A program made the position numbers and the translations under genes. This document shows, piece by piece, positions 11,044 through 22,400 of a DNA stretch of 64,000 bases. The notes under the pieces were generated by a model. It did not search any database, was not told where the DNA came from, and saw nothing but the letters and a program-made list of their open reading frames with translations. Positions within the stretch are counted from its first letter, which is position 1; every line of letters starts with the position of its first letter. Source of the stretch: Halichondria panicea (lineage: Eukaryota; Porifera; Demospongiae; Suberitida; Halichondriidae); assembly GCF_963675165.1 (NCBI RefSeq), contig NC_087380.1:6815571-6879570 (forward strand). Direction: 5' to 3'.

Positions 11044-11204
11044 CAGAGGAGGTACGACAGGCGTGGTGCAGCTCATGCATGCAGGCAATTAGCCTTTGAT
11101 TGAACAATAATTTATTATCCACCCACGTTGTATGTTTTTGCTGAGAGTAATCAATTGCAAAGGCTAATTACTTGAGCTGCACCGCGCCTGTCGGACCTTC
11201 TCTG
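11044..11204. mobile_element. MITE with CAGAGGAGGTACGACA termini, copy 1
   Basis: The left end is CAGAGGAGGTACGACA and the right end is TGTCGGACCTTCTCTG, an imperfect inverted repeat. The inner arms (CAATTAGCCTTTG and CAAAGGCTAATTAC) also pair. The element is flanked by 9-bp direct repeats, GGGTTAGGA (11035-11043) and GGGTTAGGG (11205-11213), which match at 8 of 9 positions. It lies between the 3' ends of BTF3 and DMAP1, in a 10875-11357 stretch that otherwise holds only an ATT microsatellite near 11229. Confidence 0.8.
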
Positions 11205-11357
11205 GGGTTAGGGTATAATGACTATATATTATTATTATTATTATTATTATTAGGGTGCAATTGTCAAAAGTATATAATTGAAATATTGTCATGTATAGCA
11301 ATTAGATCATTATCAACTTGAGTTACAGAAGTCATCAGTGCATGTAATAAGAGATTT

Positions 11358-14300
11358 TCAGTTTTTCCTTTGTTTCTTAATGACAGAGTCGAGGGCAGCC
11401 AGTCGTCTCTTACGTTGCTGTGTGGGGTGTGGTTACATGATAAGGGATATACATGTATGTGGGGTGGAGTTACATGATGGTAGTGGGGGGGGGTATATTT
11501 GGGGGATGGGTTATACAATACTTACCCCACTGGAGGCGGCAGAGCTCACCACATCAATAATAAGGCTGGAAGACAGAGGCTGTGGGGTGGGTGGACGTAG
11601 GTGGTGAAAACAGAAGAATGCAATTTTAGTTGATTACACTATAATTACTCACTCTTTTTATTGTGGACATAGGCACCATATCTGCAATGAACCACACACA
11701 ATGAGTAAATCCCTGTCATGACAAACGATTCCACGAACCTGGCAGAGTGACCTTTGCCTGCTGATCAGGGGGGAGTCCCTCGTAGCGATGCTTGAGAGAC
11801 TGGAGGTCAAACTCACACACATCACAGGCGGCCTTGAGGTCTAGCAAGAGGAGCATGTCATTCCGTAGATCGTTGAACTGGACACATATTTGTTCAGTGG
11901 GTATGGGTCTCAAGGGAACACCAAGGTCCTCCAGTAGCTGCTCGATAGCCTTGCTCTTCTTCTGACCCAAGGACATGGGCGTCTTGAGCTAGGGGAGGGG
12001 GTTAACATGTGTATGTCTTGAGCTACATGTACATGTAGGGGGGTAGGGGAGGGGGGGGGGGGTGAACATGTGTATGTCTTGAGCTAGGGGGTAGGGGAGA
12101 GGGGGGTGAACATGTGTATGTCTTGAGCTAGGGGGTAGGGGAGAGGGGGGTGAACATGTGTATGTCTTGAGCTACATGTACATGTAGGGGGGTAGGGGAG
12201 GGGGGGGGGGGGGTGAACATGTGTATGTCTTGAGCTACATGTAGGGGGGTAGGGGAGGGGGGGGTGAACATGTGTATGTCTTGAGCTAGGGGGGTAGGGG
12301 AGAGGGGGGTGAACATGAGTATGTCTTGAGCTAGGGGGGTAGGGGAGGGGGGGTGAACATGTGTATGTCTTGAGCTAGGGGGGTAGGGGAGGGGGGGTGA
12401 ACATGTGTATGTCTTGAGCTAGGGGGGTAGGGGAGAGGGGGGTGAACATGAGTATGTCTTGAGCTAGGGGGGTAGGGGAGGGGGGGGGTGAACATGTGTA
12501 TGTCTTGAGCTAGGGGGGTAGGGGAGAGGGGGGGTGAATATGTCTTGACAAGCCCAATAGCTATCACATGGTAAGTTTTGGAAGGGGCGAAACCTTCCAA
12601 TTTCGAAAAGACCATGCATGGGCTATAATTATAGCCTTACGTATTTTCTGAAAAACGAACGATTGGTAAGCTACTTTTGGTAAGCTACAGTACTTTTAGG
12701 AGACCATAAAAACAAACTAAGAGATGTATAGCTCTTGACAAGCCCATCATACAACATGATATTATAATAGTGTACAGTACTGATTGCTACTAGTATACCT
12801 TACTGCTCCTCAGAGAAACTCCGCTATTTTTGTCATATGATTTGAACACTGATGATCCCTCAACCTAAATAGATGTTACATGTACAAACAAGTCGATGTG
12901 GTCGTGTTGCTATGACTACCTTTGTTTGTCCAGGGGTACCCATGCTTCTTATTTTCTTAGTGACACTGGGTGTGGCCTTCTTAGTAGAAGATTTCCTAGT
13001 CCTGTGTGAGGATGGTGGTGAGCGTATACAGCAGCAATGGTGGTTCAAACCTTACGCATTGTAATTACTGTTAGTACTGTTTATTGGATATTTTCCTGCC
13101 TCCCATAGAGAGTAGGAAATGAGAGAAAACCCTCCACTGTTCAAACAGGGACACCTCTAGTACATTCACCACTCCCTCGGGTCCTATCGCTTAGAAATAG
13201 GCCAGAATATGGACAAATTGTAGCCCGTTCCAAATTCGAGATTTACCAAACGGACTCTTTCTAAGCTTTTAGAAAATCAAATAATCCTTTAAATCAACGG
13301 TAGTCATTTTGTGAGCAAGGATGAGTTCTTTCCCATTTTAAAAAGACCATAGGCAGGGTATTATCGGGCCACAAATAGACTTTTACGTACACCACGGCAC
13401 CTAAAATGCTCTAAGCTTTCAGAAAATCAGGTTATACCGCCCCCCTCGGGTCCTATCACTAGAAATAGGAACCATAATTATTTGCTCACAACTAGTAGAC
13501 TGATCTGGTGGCCTACCCGTCAGTGTTCTGTTCAGCTGCTGAGATGAGCTTCTGGAGGTCTTGTTGCTTCCTCTCCCTCTCTCTCTTCCTTAGTTCTATT
13601 TTCTTCATTTCTTCCATCAGTCGATCTTCTTCAGCCACCTCCTCAGATGTCCTGGGGTCAAGGTTCAAGAGAGGTACACACATGCACTGATCTCACCTCC
13701 CCAACAGTTTTTCCAGTTGAATTTTTCTCTTTGTCTCGTGTGGAGCATCGTAGGCAATCAGTTGTCCTTCATCACAGCCAGGGGAGCGTACCTATATAAT
13801 AAAGGGTGTGGTATCAGCCCATCCCCCCACACACACTTGGCTATATATGGCTATACCTTGGTGAGTCTGTTGGTGACACTGTAGTAGCGTTCCTTCATAT
13901 CCTCCACTGACCTCTTGGCGAACTTGTCAGCATCAAATCGATCGTGAACAATAACAAACCGATTATCAAACCTCTGACATAACTCGAATAGATGGTCCGT
14001 TTCCTCCTTACTCCAGCCAATCTCACTCAGGTGAGTCTGTACACACACACACACACACAGATAATATAATGCAGCAGGGATGTGCCCACACTGGTCAATG
14101 GTGGTGGTCGGTACTAATCACCTCTAGACACAAAATAACCACCTCTTTATAGCCAGTTTTTCAGTTTTTATATACAGTCTATGAAATAAAAAAAAAGGAA
14201 AATTTGTGTGATGAATTGCGACTGAGGGTTAATATACAGCCACGTTCCACTTATAAAGTTCTGGGCACATCCTTGACAATGTACTGATCAATCTCACTCA

Positions 14301-15270
14301 CGGTATACTCCTCCTCGGTGTAAGTGGGTGTGTCCAGTCCCTTGTTGAACTTGGCAAATGGGTATGGCTTCCCCTCGTCCGCAGCACGTGCCCAATGGGA
14401 TAACACTAGTCCATCCTGTAAGAACACAACACGCTACTACACACAGCATTGAGTATAATACAACGTTTGAGCAAGGGCATCAGAGCCAACCACAATTTAG
14501 CAGTTAAGTATATCATTATGTTACGTACATCTTAAGTAGACTTCATACGTCGGTTATAATTATTGTATATCAATCCTTGCTCTGTAATGAGTCAGTCATT
14601 ATTGTTCTGGATAACTGTACAACGTTACAGAGCAAGGATTGTTACAATACATGTATAACTCGTATGAAGGAAGAGTCAGCCTCCTAGGAACAAGTAGCAT
14701 AATAATAATCGAGTACACCTCATAAGTGCCAGTGCATGGTTAAAAGGCTTTTACAAGCAGATAATCAGAAGATGAGCTCAGCCCAGACTAGCAATTTCAT
14801 ATCCATGCGAGCTATACAATGACTTTCAGGGCTATAATCTCACTTCAAATTTTAGTCTCACCTCTCTGGCACTGTTGGTGAACTCTGACCTCTTCCATTG
14901 GCGAACATGTTTGCGACCCAATCGAGCACGTGGCTGTCGATATCCCGACCCCGTATCCGTGGGAACCAGCGGGTTCGTTAGTCCCCCTCCACTCTTGTTG
15001 TCAGAGTACAGGAGAGCATAGACTTCTCGACTCAGTCTCTGAGAGCGAGGTTTAGAGTCAGCCTTACGAAGCTTGGATGGTTCGACCTGTAGGGGGCCGG
15101 GGTGGGTACAGCTAGCAAAGGGGGCGTGGTCATACATACACTAGCATGTACGCCTAATACACAGGTTCTGTGAGTACCTTTATCCCTCCAGAGGGACTCT
15201 GTTGATGGGTAGCCCCGGGCCCAGGGGTCCCTGGGTCACCAGGACCTAACATCTCCCTGACACTGTCCAT
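11358..15270 (-). CDS. DMAP1: DMAP1 / SWC4-type chromatin remodelling subunit
   Basis: DMAP1 is a shared subunit of the NuA4/TIP60 acetyltransferase and SRCAP H2A.Z-exchange complexes. The exons fit in phase: 15270-15178, 15086-14862, 14415-14302, 14036-13857, 13791-13697, 13651-13517, 13001-12920, 12864-12799, 11988-11739, 11681-11653, 11579-11526 and 11417-11358. The product is about 460 aa, close to the family length. The SANT-like domain spans exons 3-4 (WSKEETDHLFELCQRF, FVIVHDRFD, SVEDMKERYY). A charged coiled coil follows (LRKRERERKQQDLQKLI), then the C-terminal SLGQKKSKAIEQLLEDLGV region, LIIDVV and a basic tail. The small exon 11681-11653 is optional: ending the previous exon at 11752 also keeps frame. 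The intron 12798-11989 is expanded by a minisatellite. The ATG at 15270 is followed by a Gly/Pro-rich leader. Confidence 0.9.
11993..12540. repeat. Minisatellite copying a DMAP1 3' splice site
   Basis: About eleven units of roughly 42-60 bases each contain GAACATGTGTATGTCTTGAGCTA followed by a G-rich run. On the transcribed (minus) strand each unit reads as a C-rich tract, TAG, then CTCAAGAC. That is identical to the polypyrimidine tract, acceptor and first eight bases of the DMAP1 exon starting at 11988. The array therefore seems to have grown from the exon boundary itself. Confidence 0.85.
14541..14669. mobile_element. MITE-like long inverted repeat in DMAP1 intron
   Basis: CTTCATACG opens the left arm and CGTATGAAG closes the right arm. 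The inner 17 bases CAATCCTTGCTCTGTAA (14571-14587) pair perfectly with TTACAGAGCAAGGATTG near 14626-14642. The arms are about 50 bases and imperfect towards their outer ends. The element is small and non-coding, and its family is not identified. Confidence 0.65.
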
Positions 15271-15635
15271 GTGGTCGTGGCTTTAATATACTGTAAATAA
15301 TGCACATTTTATGTAATGATTCTAATATAAGAGAAGGCTAGGGGACCTACCCAGCTACTACCGACGCGACTAGACTGCACCTCATCTACTGCCCACTCAG
15401 GGAGACATGACACTGTCAGGAGGAGAGGTGAGGGAGTGAGAGGGTGGCTATGAGCACACACACACACACATGCTACACACACACACACGCACACATAAAC
15501 ACACACACCATGTACCGGCGCACACCCCCCCCCCCCCCCCTTGTACACACCATACCCTCATGTATGTCACCAATATAAAGGTATACCTCCCCCCTCTAGT
15601 CCTCTGGTTCCTCCCTGTCCCTGACGTCAGCTCAC

Positions 15636-16380
15636 AGTGCAGTGTACCTGTGTCTGAGCAAGGAACACAGAGTCTCGCGTAGCGTGCGTGCCACATGGTT
15701 CCTCGATAACCTACTGAAGGAACTGCAGGGAGATCTCTTTATCAAGGTGCTACAATCCATCATGCACTCGTATATGATTATGATTGTGTATAGGATGATG
15801 GTGGTACTCGGGATTTCTCTGTGTTGTCCATGACAACCCCCCACAGACTGACCCCCCACAGTCAGCTCTACTTCATCTGTCAGCAATACTCACTAGTGTT
15901 CCTGTTGGACCTCTCTGAGAACATGAGAGTCGTCAGTAATCACACCCACTGTATCAAGGCTGACTCTGCCCTCTCTGCCCTAGACTCCACACTCACACTT
16001 CTCACACGTCCTGTAAGCCACCCACACCACACACACACTAGCCCACCTCCCCCTCGCAGCTACAAGCCCCGGACAGTGAGCTGTGGATAGAACCAGAGCT
16101 CTGCATCTCTGTACTTGTCTACTGTGGCAACTCCGCCAAAAAGGTGAGTATTATAATTATACTTACAGTGGAGTTAAGCAAAATTATTAGGAGCTGAATT
16201 AAAGCTCTACGTACGAAGGTTGTGTGCAGTGGCATAGGAAGGGTGGAGCCCTGGTCCTCATATCATATTTCCAGACTATTAATAGAGATGACTTATCAAG
16301 CTGCACTATGTAGATGGCGTACTTTTTTCTGTATTCAAAAACTAGAACACCCCCATTGAGAAATTGCTTCCTACGCCATT

Positions 16381-16420
<40 letters not shown>

Positions 16421-19400
16421 TTGTTGTTATGGTGATGCTACCCTGTACAGGTGATCCAGGTTCTCCTCCAAGGTGTGTTCATGAGAGGGGACAACTGCAC
16501 TGAGATGCTCGACAGGATAAGGACCGGAGTCACACAACTAGAGCTAAGCCTGGCAGCTGGTGAGTGCACACACAACACGAATACTTATTGTTGAATTGAT
16601 GAACACACTCATCATCTTTTCATGCCCAAGGTTTTGGTAAATGGTTGCAGAACCTGTTTGATAATTATTTACATCTACATAAACATTGATTATTCTCATT
16701 ATAATTTGACTAACAATACTGTAATAACACATTGTCCTAGCTAGTGTAGCCTCTCAACATTATCAGGCAGCTCCCTGCAATACGGGCACAGTCTCTTATC
16801 TAACAGGACATCTTCCCCACACCCACCACACACGAGTGCCACCATTGAACACCTGCGACCACCATGACTGAAGATGTGAGTAGCTGCACGTCGTGAACAC
16901 ACTAGACACAGCATAGACGTAGTAGTAGTGAACAAAGGCCCTTGACTTCCTAGCTCATAACTCATAGGTGGCTTAGGCGTTACCCCCGTAGCAGTTTGAT
17001 CGTAGACTGTAGGCTGCTTGTTAGGCTGAGTGAGGGGTTCGTGTACTCTTGACTGGTGTGTTGATAATGTACTCATGGGCTTTGCCTTGAAGCAGGGTTC
17101 ACAGAGGTCGTACTCGCACTGGGCACAGTGATACATGATTGCTTGAGGGGGCAGTGCCCTTTGTTGACCCCTGGGATTATTGCGCGTACAGTTATCACAA
17201 TACCATAGTCCTTCGCTCTGAGGGTACACGGATCTCGGGTCACACTTCTGTAGGGGGTGGGCGTGGAGGGGGTGCTTGTTACCGTGGAAACACGTCTTGC
17301 AGAGATCAAACTGACAAAGATGACAATGATAGAATACTGTTTTGTTCGTGCTATTGAATGTGCTGTTACAGTTGTCACAGGTCCATGATAGATTCATTCT
17401 ATAGAGTATGGTCGGGTCCACGGGTGTGAGGGAGTGCTGTGAGTGTAGTGGGTGTTTCAGAAAGCCTGAGAAGCAGTCTCCACACAGGTCCACCTCACAC
17501 TGACTACAGTGATGGTTGATAACTTGTGAGGGATGTACTGAAGTGCATCCATCGCATCGCCACAGTCCCTCTGTGCTCTTGTACACTAGCTCTGGTTTAG
17601 CTCTGCGTAGTCGATGAGTGTGGAAGGGATGCAAGTGACCGTGGAAACAACTGGAGCAGACGTCTAGTCGACACTGAGGGCAGGAAAAAGTCACTGATGA
17701 TGAGGAGGGGTCGACTGGGTCCTCTAGATACGGCAGCACGGAGGGGACTGTGTGTGTGGGGTGTGGAGTGGGTGGGGTGGAGTGGAGTGTGTGGCGCTTA
17801 ATACTATACATAGCTGTGGCCTATAGAACGAAAGAATCCATGCTGATTATATATATATGTTTGTATCAAAAGGAGCAATGTTCTAAGATAGCTATAATTA
17901 AATACCTTTAGCAGTGGGGCCAGTTGAGCAGATGTGACAGACCCAGTGTCCTCTGTGGTCAGTGCTGGTTCTGACTAGAGGGTGCTGGTGGTAGGGGTGA
18001 GTGTCAGACGGTCGCCACACTGGCCGTGGGTCTTGTACTAGCTGCTCAGGCTGATATAGTATGCTGGCCATTGTTGACGCGACATTGTGGGGAATTCCCT
18101 GCATGTAGACTCTATGCAGGGAATTCCCCTTTCAATAGATTCAATACCCCACGTGGACACATAATACCACTGTACTGTGTGTACTAACTGTGCTGTTTGC
18201 ATGCACACTGTACAGAGGCTGCAACAGTGCATGAAGAAGCCAGTGAAGACAAGCAAGACAATGCAGTGAGTTTAATATATGCAACCAAAAACCGTTTCTT
18301 ATAGTATTGTACAGTATTCCCAGCTAGCCTACCTCAATCCATAGATACGGTAGTAATCTATGCTCAATCATAATTTTACAAGCAATGTAAAAAACAATGC
18401 CTGCGTCTCGTAGATCTAGGCTTGAGACTAGACATGCCTGCGTCCTGTAGATCTAGGCTTGAGACTAGACATGCCTGGCCTCAATGTTCATTATGCTTAT
18501 ATTCCCTACAGACTCCAGGTCGCTCCTCTCTGGTGGGTGATGCTGGTCTGGAGACAATGGTCAAGGCTGGTAGTCTGGCACTACAGCTGCTCCCTCGCTG
18601 TGCCCTCAAGGGTCTAGTAATCCTCACTGATGGGGTGTCCGGTTTCTCCTCTCCTACTAGTATGCATAATACTATCAACGGTATGAGGGGATCTAATGTC
18701 AGCTGTTGGGTCGTACATGTCGGTGGGGGACCTCACCCAATGGACGCCCTCGGTCATATCCCAGACACTGAGACATTACAGTTCATGACCAAAGCTTGCA
18801 GCGGCTGCGTAATGGATACCAATAAGGTACACACACTGCAGTTACTTTGATTGTGTGTTAATTGTAAAAGTTGTTGTTGCTTAGATCGAGAATGCCTGCT
18901 CTCGACTGGAGGAGAAGGAGGTACAAGGTCTGAATGCAGTACAGCAAGCTGTTCTGTTGTGGACGTTTCAGTTGGGGGCGTTGGAGAGTCGTGTGGAGAG
19001 TGTGTTGTGTGAGGGTGGTGGAGGGTGGGAGGATCCCTTCACACCTAAGATAGACCGACTGTTCACGAGGACAACCATTTATGCACCTGTGTTATGGTGA
19101 GTACATGTAGTTGCCCCCCATTGTCCTTCCTTACCCCCCCCTCCCCCTTTAGTCTGGTGGGCTGCAAGATAAGAGAAGGATTCTTCTTCAAACAAGTGGC
19201 CGTCAGAGGTACAGTAGTTACCATAACAACCCCCACCCCTTGCTACTCATACCCCCCACAGAGGCTCTGCTGGAGGTAGTACTCTACTATCCTTGGCAAC
19301 CAGGAGTCACCATTTTCTACAATATTATGGCAGTAAGTTGCTCTCATTAAATCTACTGTCCATCTATACACTGTACCCCCCCCTCCATACGTTGTATCCC

Positions 19401-22400
19401 AACCATACGTTGTACCCCTACAGTGGCGTAGGAAGGGGGGGCTCCAGGGCCTTCTAGCCTATTAAGTAGAGATGACTTATCAAGCTGCTCTATGTGTAGA
19501 TAAGATACCTGTTGTCATACTCTATATCCATTAAAAAAAACTAGAGCCCTCCATTGACAAATTGCTTCCTACGCATTATTTTGCAGCCATGGCCAGTGAG
19601 CCATGTCTCGGAGAGTGTGCAGGTGTCCATATCTTATGAGGGGCCCTACTCGTTCGTGCATGACATCCATTGTGAGCTGAACACAGCGTCAGTGCAGTTC
19701 TCGTATAGACTGGCAGCCATCAGAAAGTTCAAACAAGCACTACAAAAGTGAGTATACAGGTTACTCATGTACATGTACATAGAACGGGAATGTGCACTTT
19801 GTTGAGCTACTCTCAAAATACAGGTCTCTGTATATATAGTACAATGTAGTTGAAACAGGACTCAGCGTTAAAGAGAGCATTTTTGAACAGCCATAACTTT
19901 AGTTTCGTTGGTCCAACATAACGTTAATTTTATAATTTATGCGGTTTGTTGAGCATGTTTTGTTGTTTCAGGTTCTCAAGTTCTGACGCTCTTTTGGGTC
20001 ACTTCCTGTCATTCCCCACCCTGCCCACTCACTACACCCTCCCCCAGAGCGTAGCCAATGGGATGCCTCTATTCTACTTCCCTCCCAACCAGACCAAACC
20101 ATCTCCCTCTGTTGACCTCGCCTCAACTGGTGGAAGGTTAGTTATCAGTGTACTCCAGCTACTATAATATAGTCCATCGCATTAATTGCTCTCTTAACTT
20201 AGTTGAGTCTAGATCAGTAGATTTCAAAACTAAAAACATTCATTCAGTGGCTCCTAAACTACCCTAGCTGTCACATGGCATATAATAATGCTTGCTTAGT
20301 TATTTCCGGATAATAGTTTCAAAGCCTTGAGTGTTTGTATCTTGTCCATTTCAGGTCGTTTACTTCGCTGGTCAACTTCTGGCGTCCGATGTGTACTATT
20401 GACACGAGTCAATGGTTCCGCTGGTTCCACTCAAACAAAATACCTCTCGTTCTCCAACAAGACTCTCTCCTGCCCACCCACCTTTTAAACCCCGCCCCCT
20501 CAGGTCGTTACGCCACTATCCAGTGTCGCCTCTCTGCTTCACATCTGTACAACTTCCTCAAGTTATGGGCCTCTTTATCTCTACTCGAGAACCATTCTTA
20601 CATTCGATTCCTACCGACAGTAGATGCCCCCAAGTACTTCTGTGTGGTTCGTGTTGCGCACGTGCTGCCGTGTGTTGTGCTCCACGTGGGGCACATTCAG
20701 GGGACCCCCCACAGTCTCCAGTCCAACACGGTGACCTCTCTAAAGACTGCCCTCAAGGAGTTGACCTTTACCCCGAGTGAGAGACCACTGGGGACGTTGG
20801 GAAGGAAGAGGCCATCGCTAGCTGTGAGGGCCAAACCCAGTGCCACTGTCATAGACAAGCAGCTGCAGAGAGTTATGATTCGGTGAGACAATTAACTACT
20901 TATAAGGATGTACATATATAATAATTACATACGTACACTAACAGTTGATTGCATTTCTCATAATTATGAGAATCTATGATCGAGAATGTGGACCAATACT
21001 GCAGAGTGATTTCGTTCAATTTCGACCAAAACTGCAATTTCTAACTTCCTTTGCTAATAAAAAGAGCAACTCCCTCTACTGCAATCCACCCCCCCCCCCT
21101 GCAGATATGAGGGAAGCTCAGGAGCCCCCACTCCATCTCATACAGAGGAGAGACCTGTTGCTATGGACTACCTCTCCTGTCATCGCTGGGTCTACACTGC
21201 CCCACAGACCACACCCACACTCCTATCAGCACTCCTAAGGTATCCCCGGCTGTGTGTGTGTGTGTGTGTGACTGTATTGTACCCTCCCCCTCCTTTTATA
21301 GACGGCGTTTGAAGGAGGGATTCTTATTGAGCAGCTCAAGGAATGGAGTGGTGTCCCTCATAGCACAGCTCACTGTTAAGGTACACACACTTTTATTTAT
21401 ATCATTGTAGTCAATAGGATTGGCACCACTTTTTTAGCGCTCTTTAATTACTACTGTAAAACTATAGCAGGTTATTTTCGAGGCGTTAAATTTTCGCGGA
21501 TTTCCCAAACTAAGATGATAGAGGTTCAAATGGCCGGCCACCCCAACAGTAGAGAGGTCTCAATACCGGATGTAAACCAATTTTCGAGACACTAAATGTT
21601 CGTGTTTCTGGGTCAATCTTCCAAAACCTCGAAAACTTCGTGCCTCAAATAACCAGCTATACGGACAACAGTATTACATTGTGTGTTCTCTCCACACAGC
21701 AAACCTACTCCAGTCGGGAGCATGCACTACTGCTGCAGTATGTCATCTTTCCATTTAGCGAGCACCCTACGACAGAGTTGTGGGTGGAGCCTCAGTACGG
21801 GAGGATTGTGGACACACCCCCTGGACTCTCCTATCTCAACCAGGCATCTCACACTGACATAGCCCATGAGGTAAAACCACTAATAATGAATTGTTATTAA
21901 TTATAATTAGTATTTTCTTCCACAGATACACAGCGTTGATCAACAGCTGTTGACGTCAGTCTCTACTTTTCTTTACCTACAACATCGCTGTCAGCACAAC
22001 ACCGTCGTACCACCACCCCCTGGATCATGTGACCCGATAGCCAAGTCATGTGATCCGCTAGCTTGTCAGTTGGACGTCTATCCAGGCAGTTTGTTTGCAA
22101 GCAGCAGAGCCATTGTCCTCACCCTCACAGCCTTCACTGAGGGTGAGTGGGAAATACACCAGCCAAACTTATGCATGTTCTATTATCCATAACTCTCTCC
22201 ACTTTCTTCCCAATATCTCCCACTATTACATGTAGTCTATTAGTCCCTTTATTTCACACTATATCCTCAACTTTCCCTGGGCTATTATAGCCCACAGTAT
22301 TTTGTTAAAACCAGGCCCAAAATAGACGTTTGATCCATGCACTGTCCCATGGTTCCAAGCGTTCCATGGGTCCAACTGTTCTATGCCCCACTACATGTAT

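Noticed and set aside
12128-12615. Pro/His-rich minus-strand reading frames
   Set aside because: They translate the DMAP1 intron minisatellite, and the genuine DMAP1 exons flank the array in phase.
15470-15548. Possible first SZT2 exon starting ATG at 15470
   Set aside because: The sequence is a CA microsatellite plus a C-run, and its frame does not join the conserved N-terminal block, so the SZT2 start was left open.
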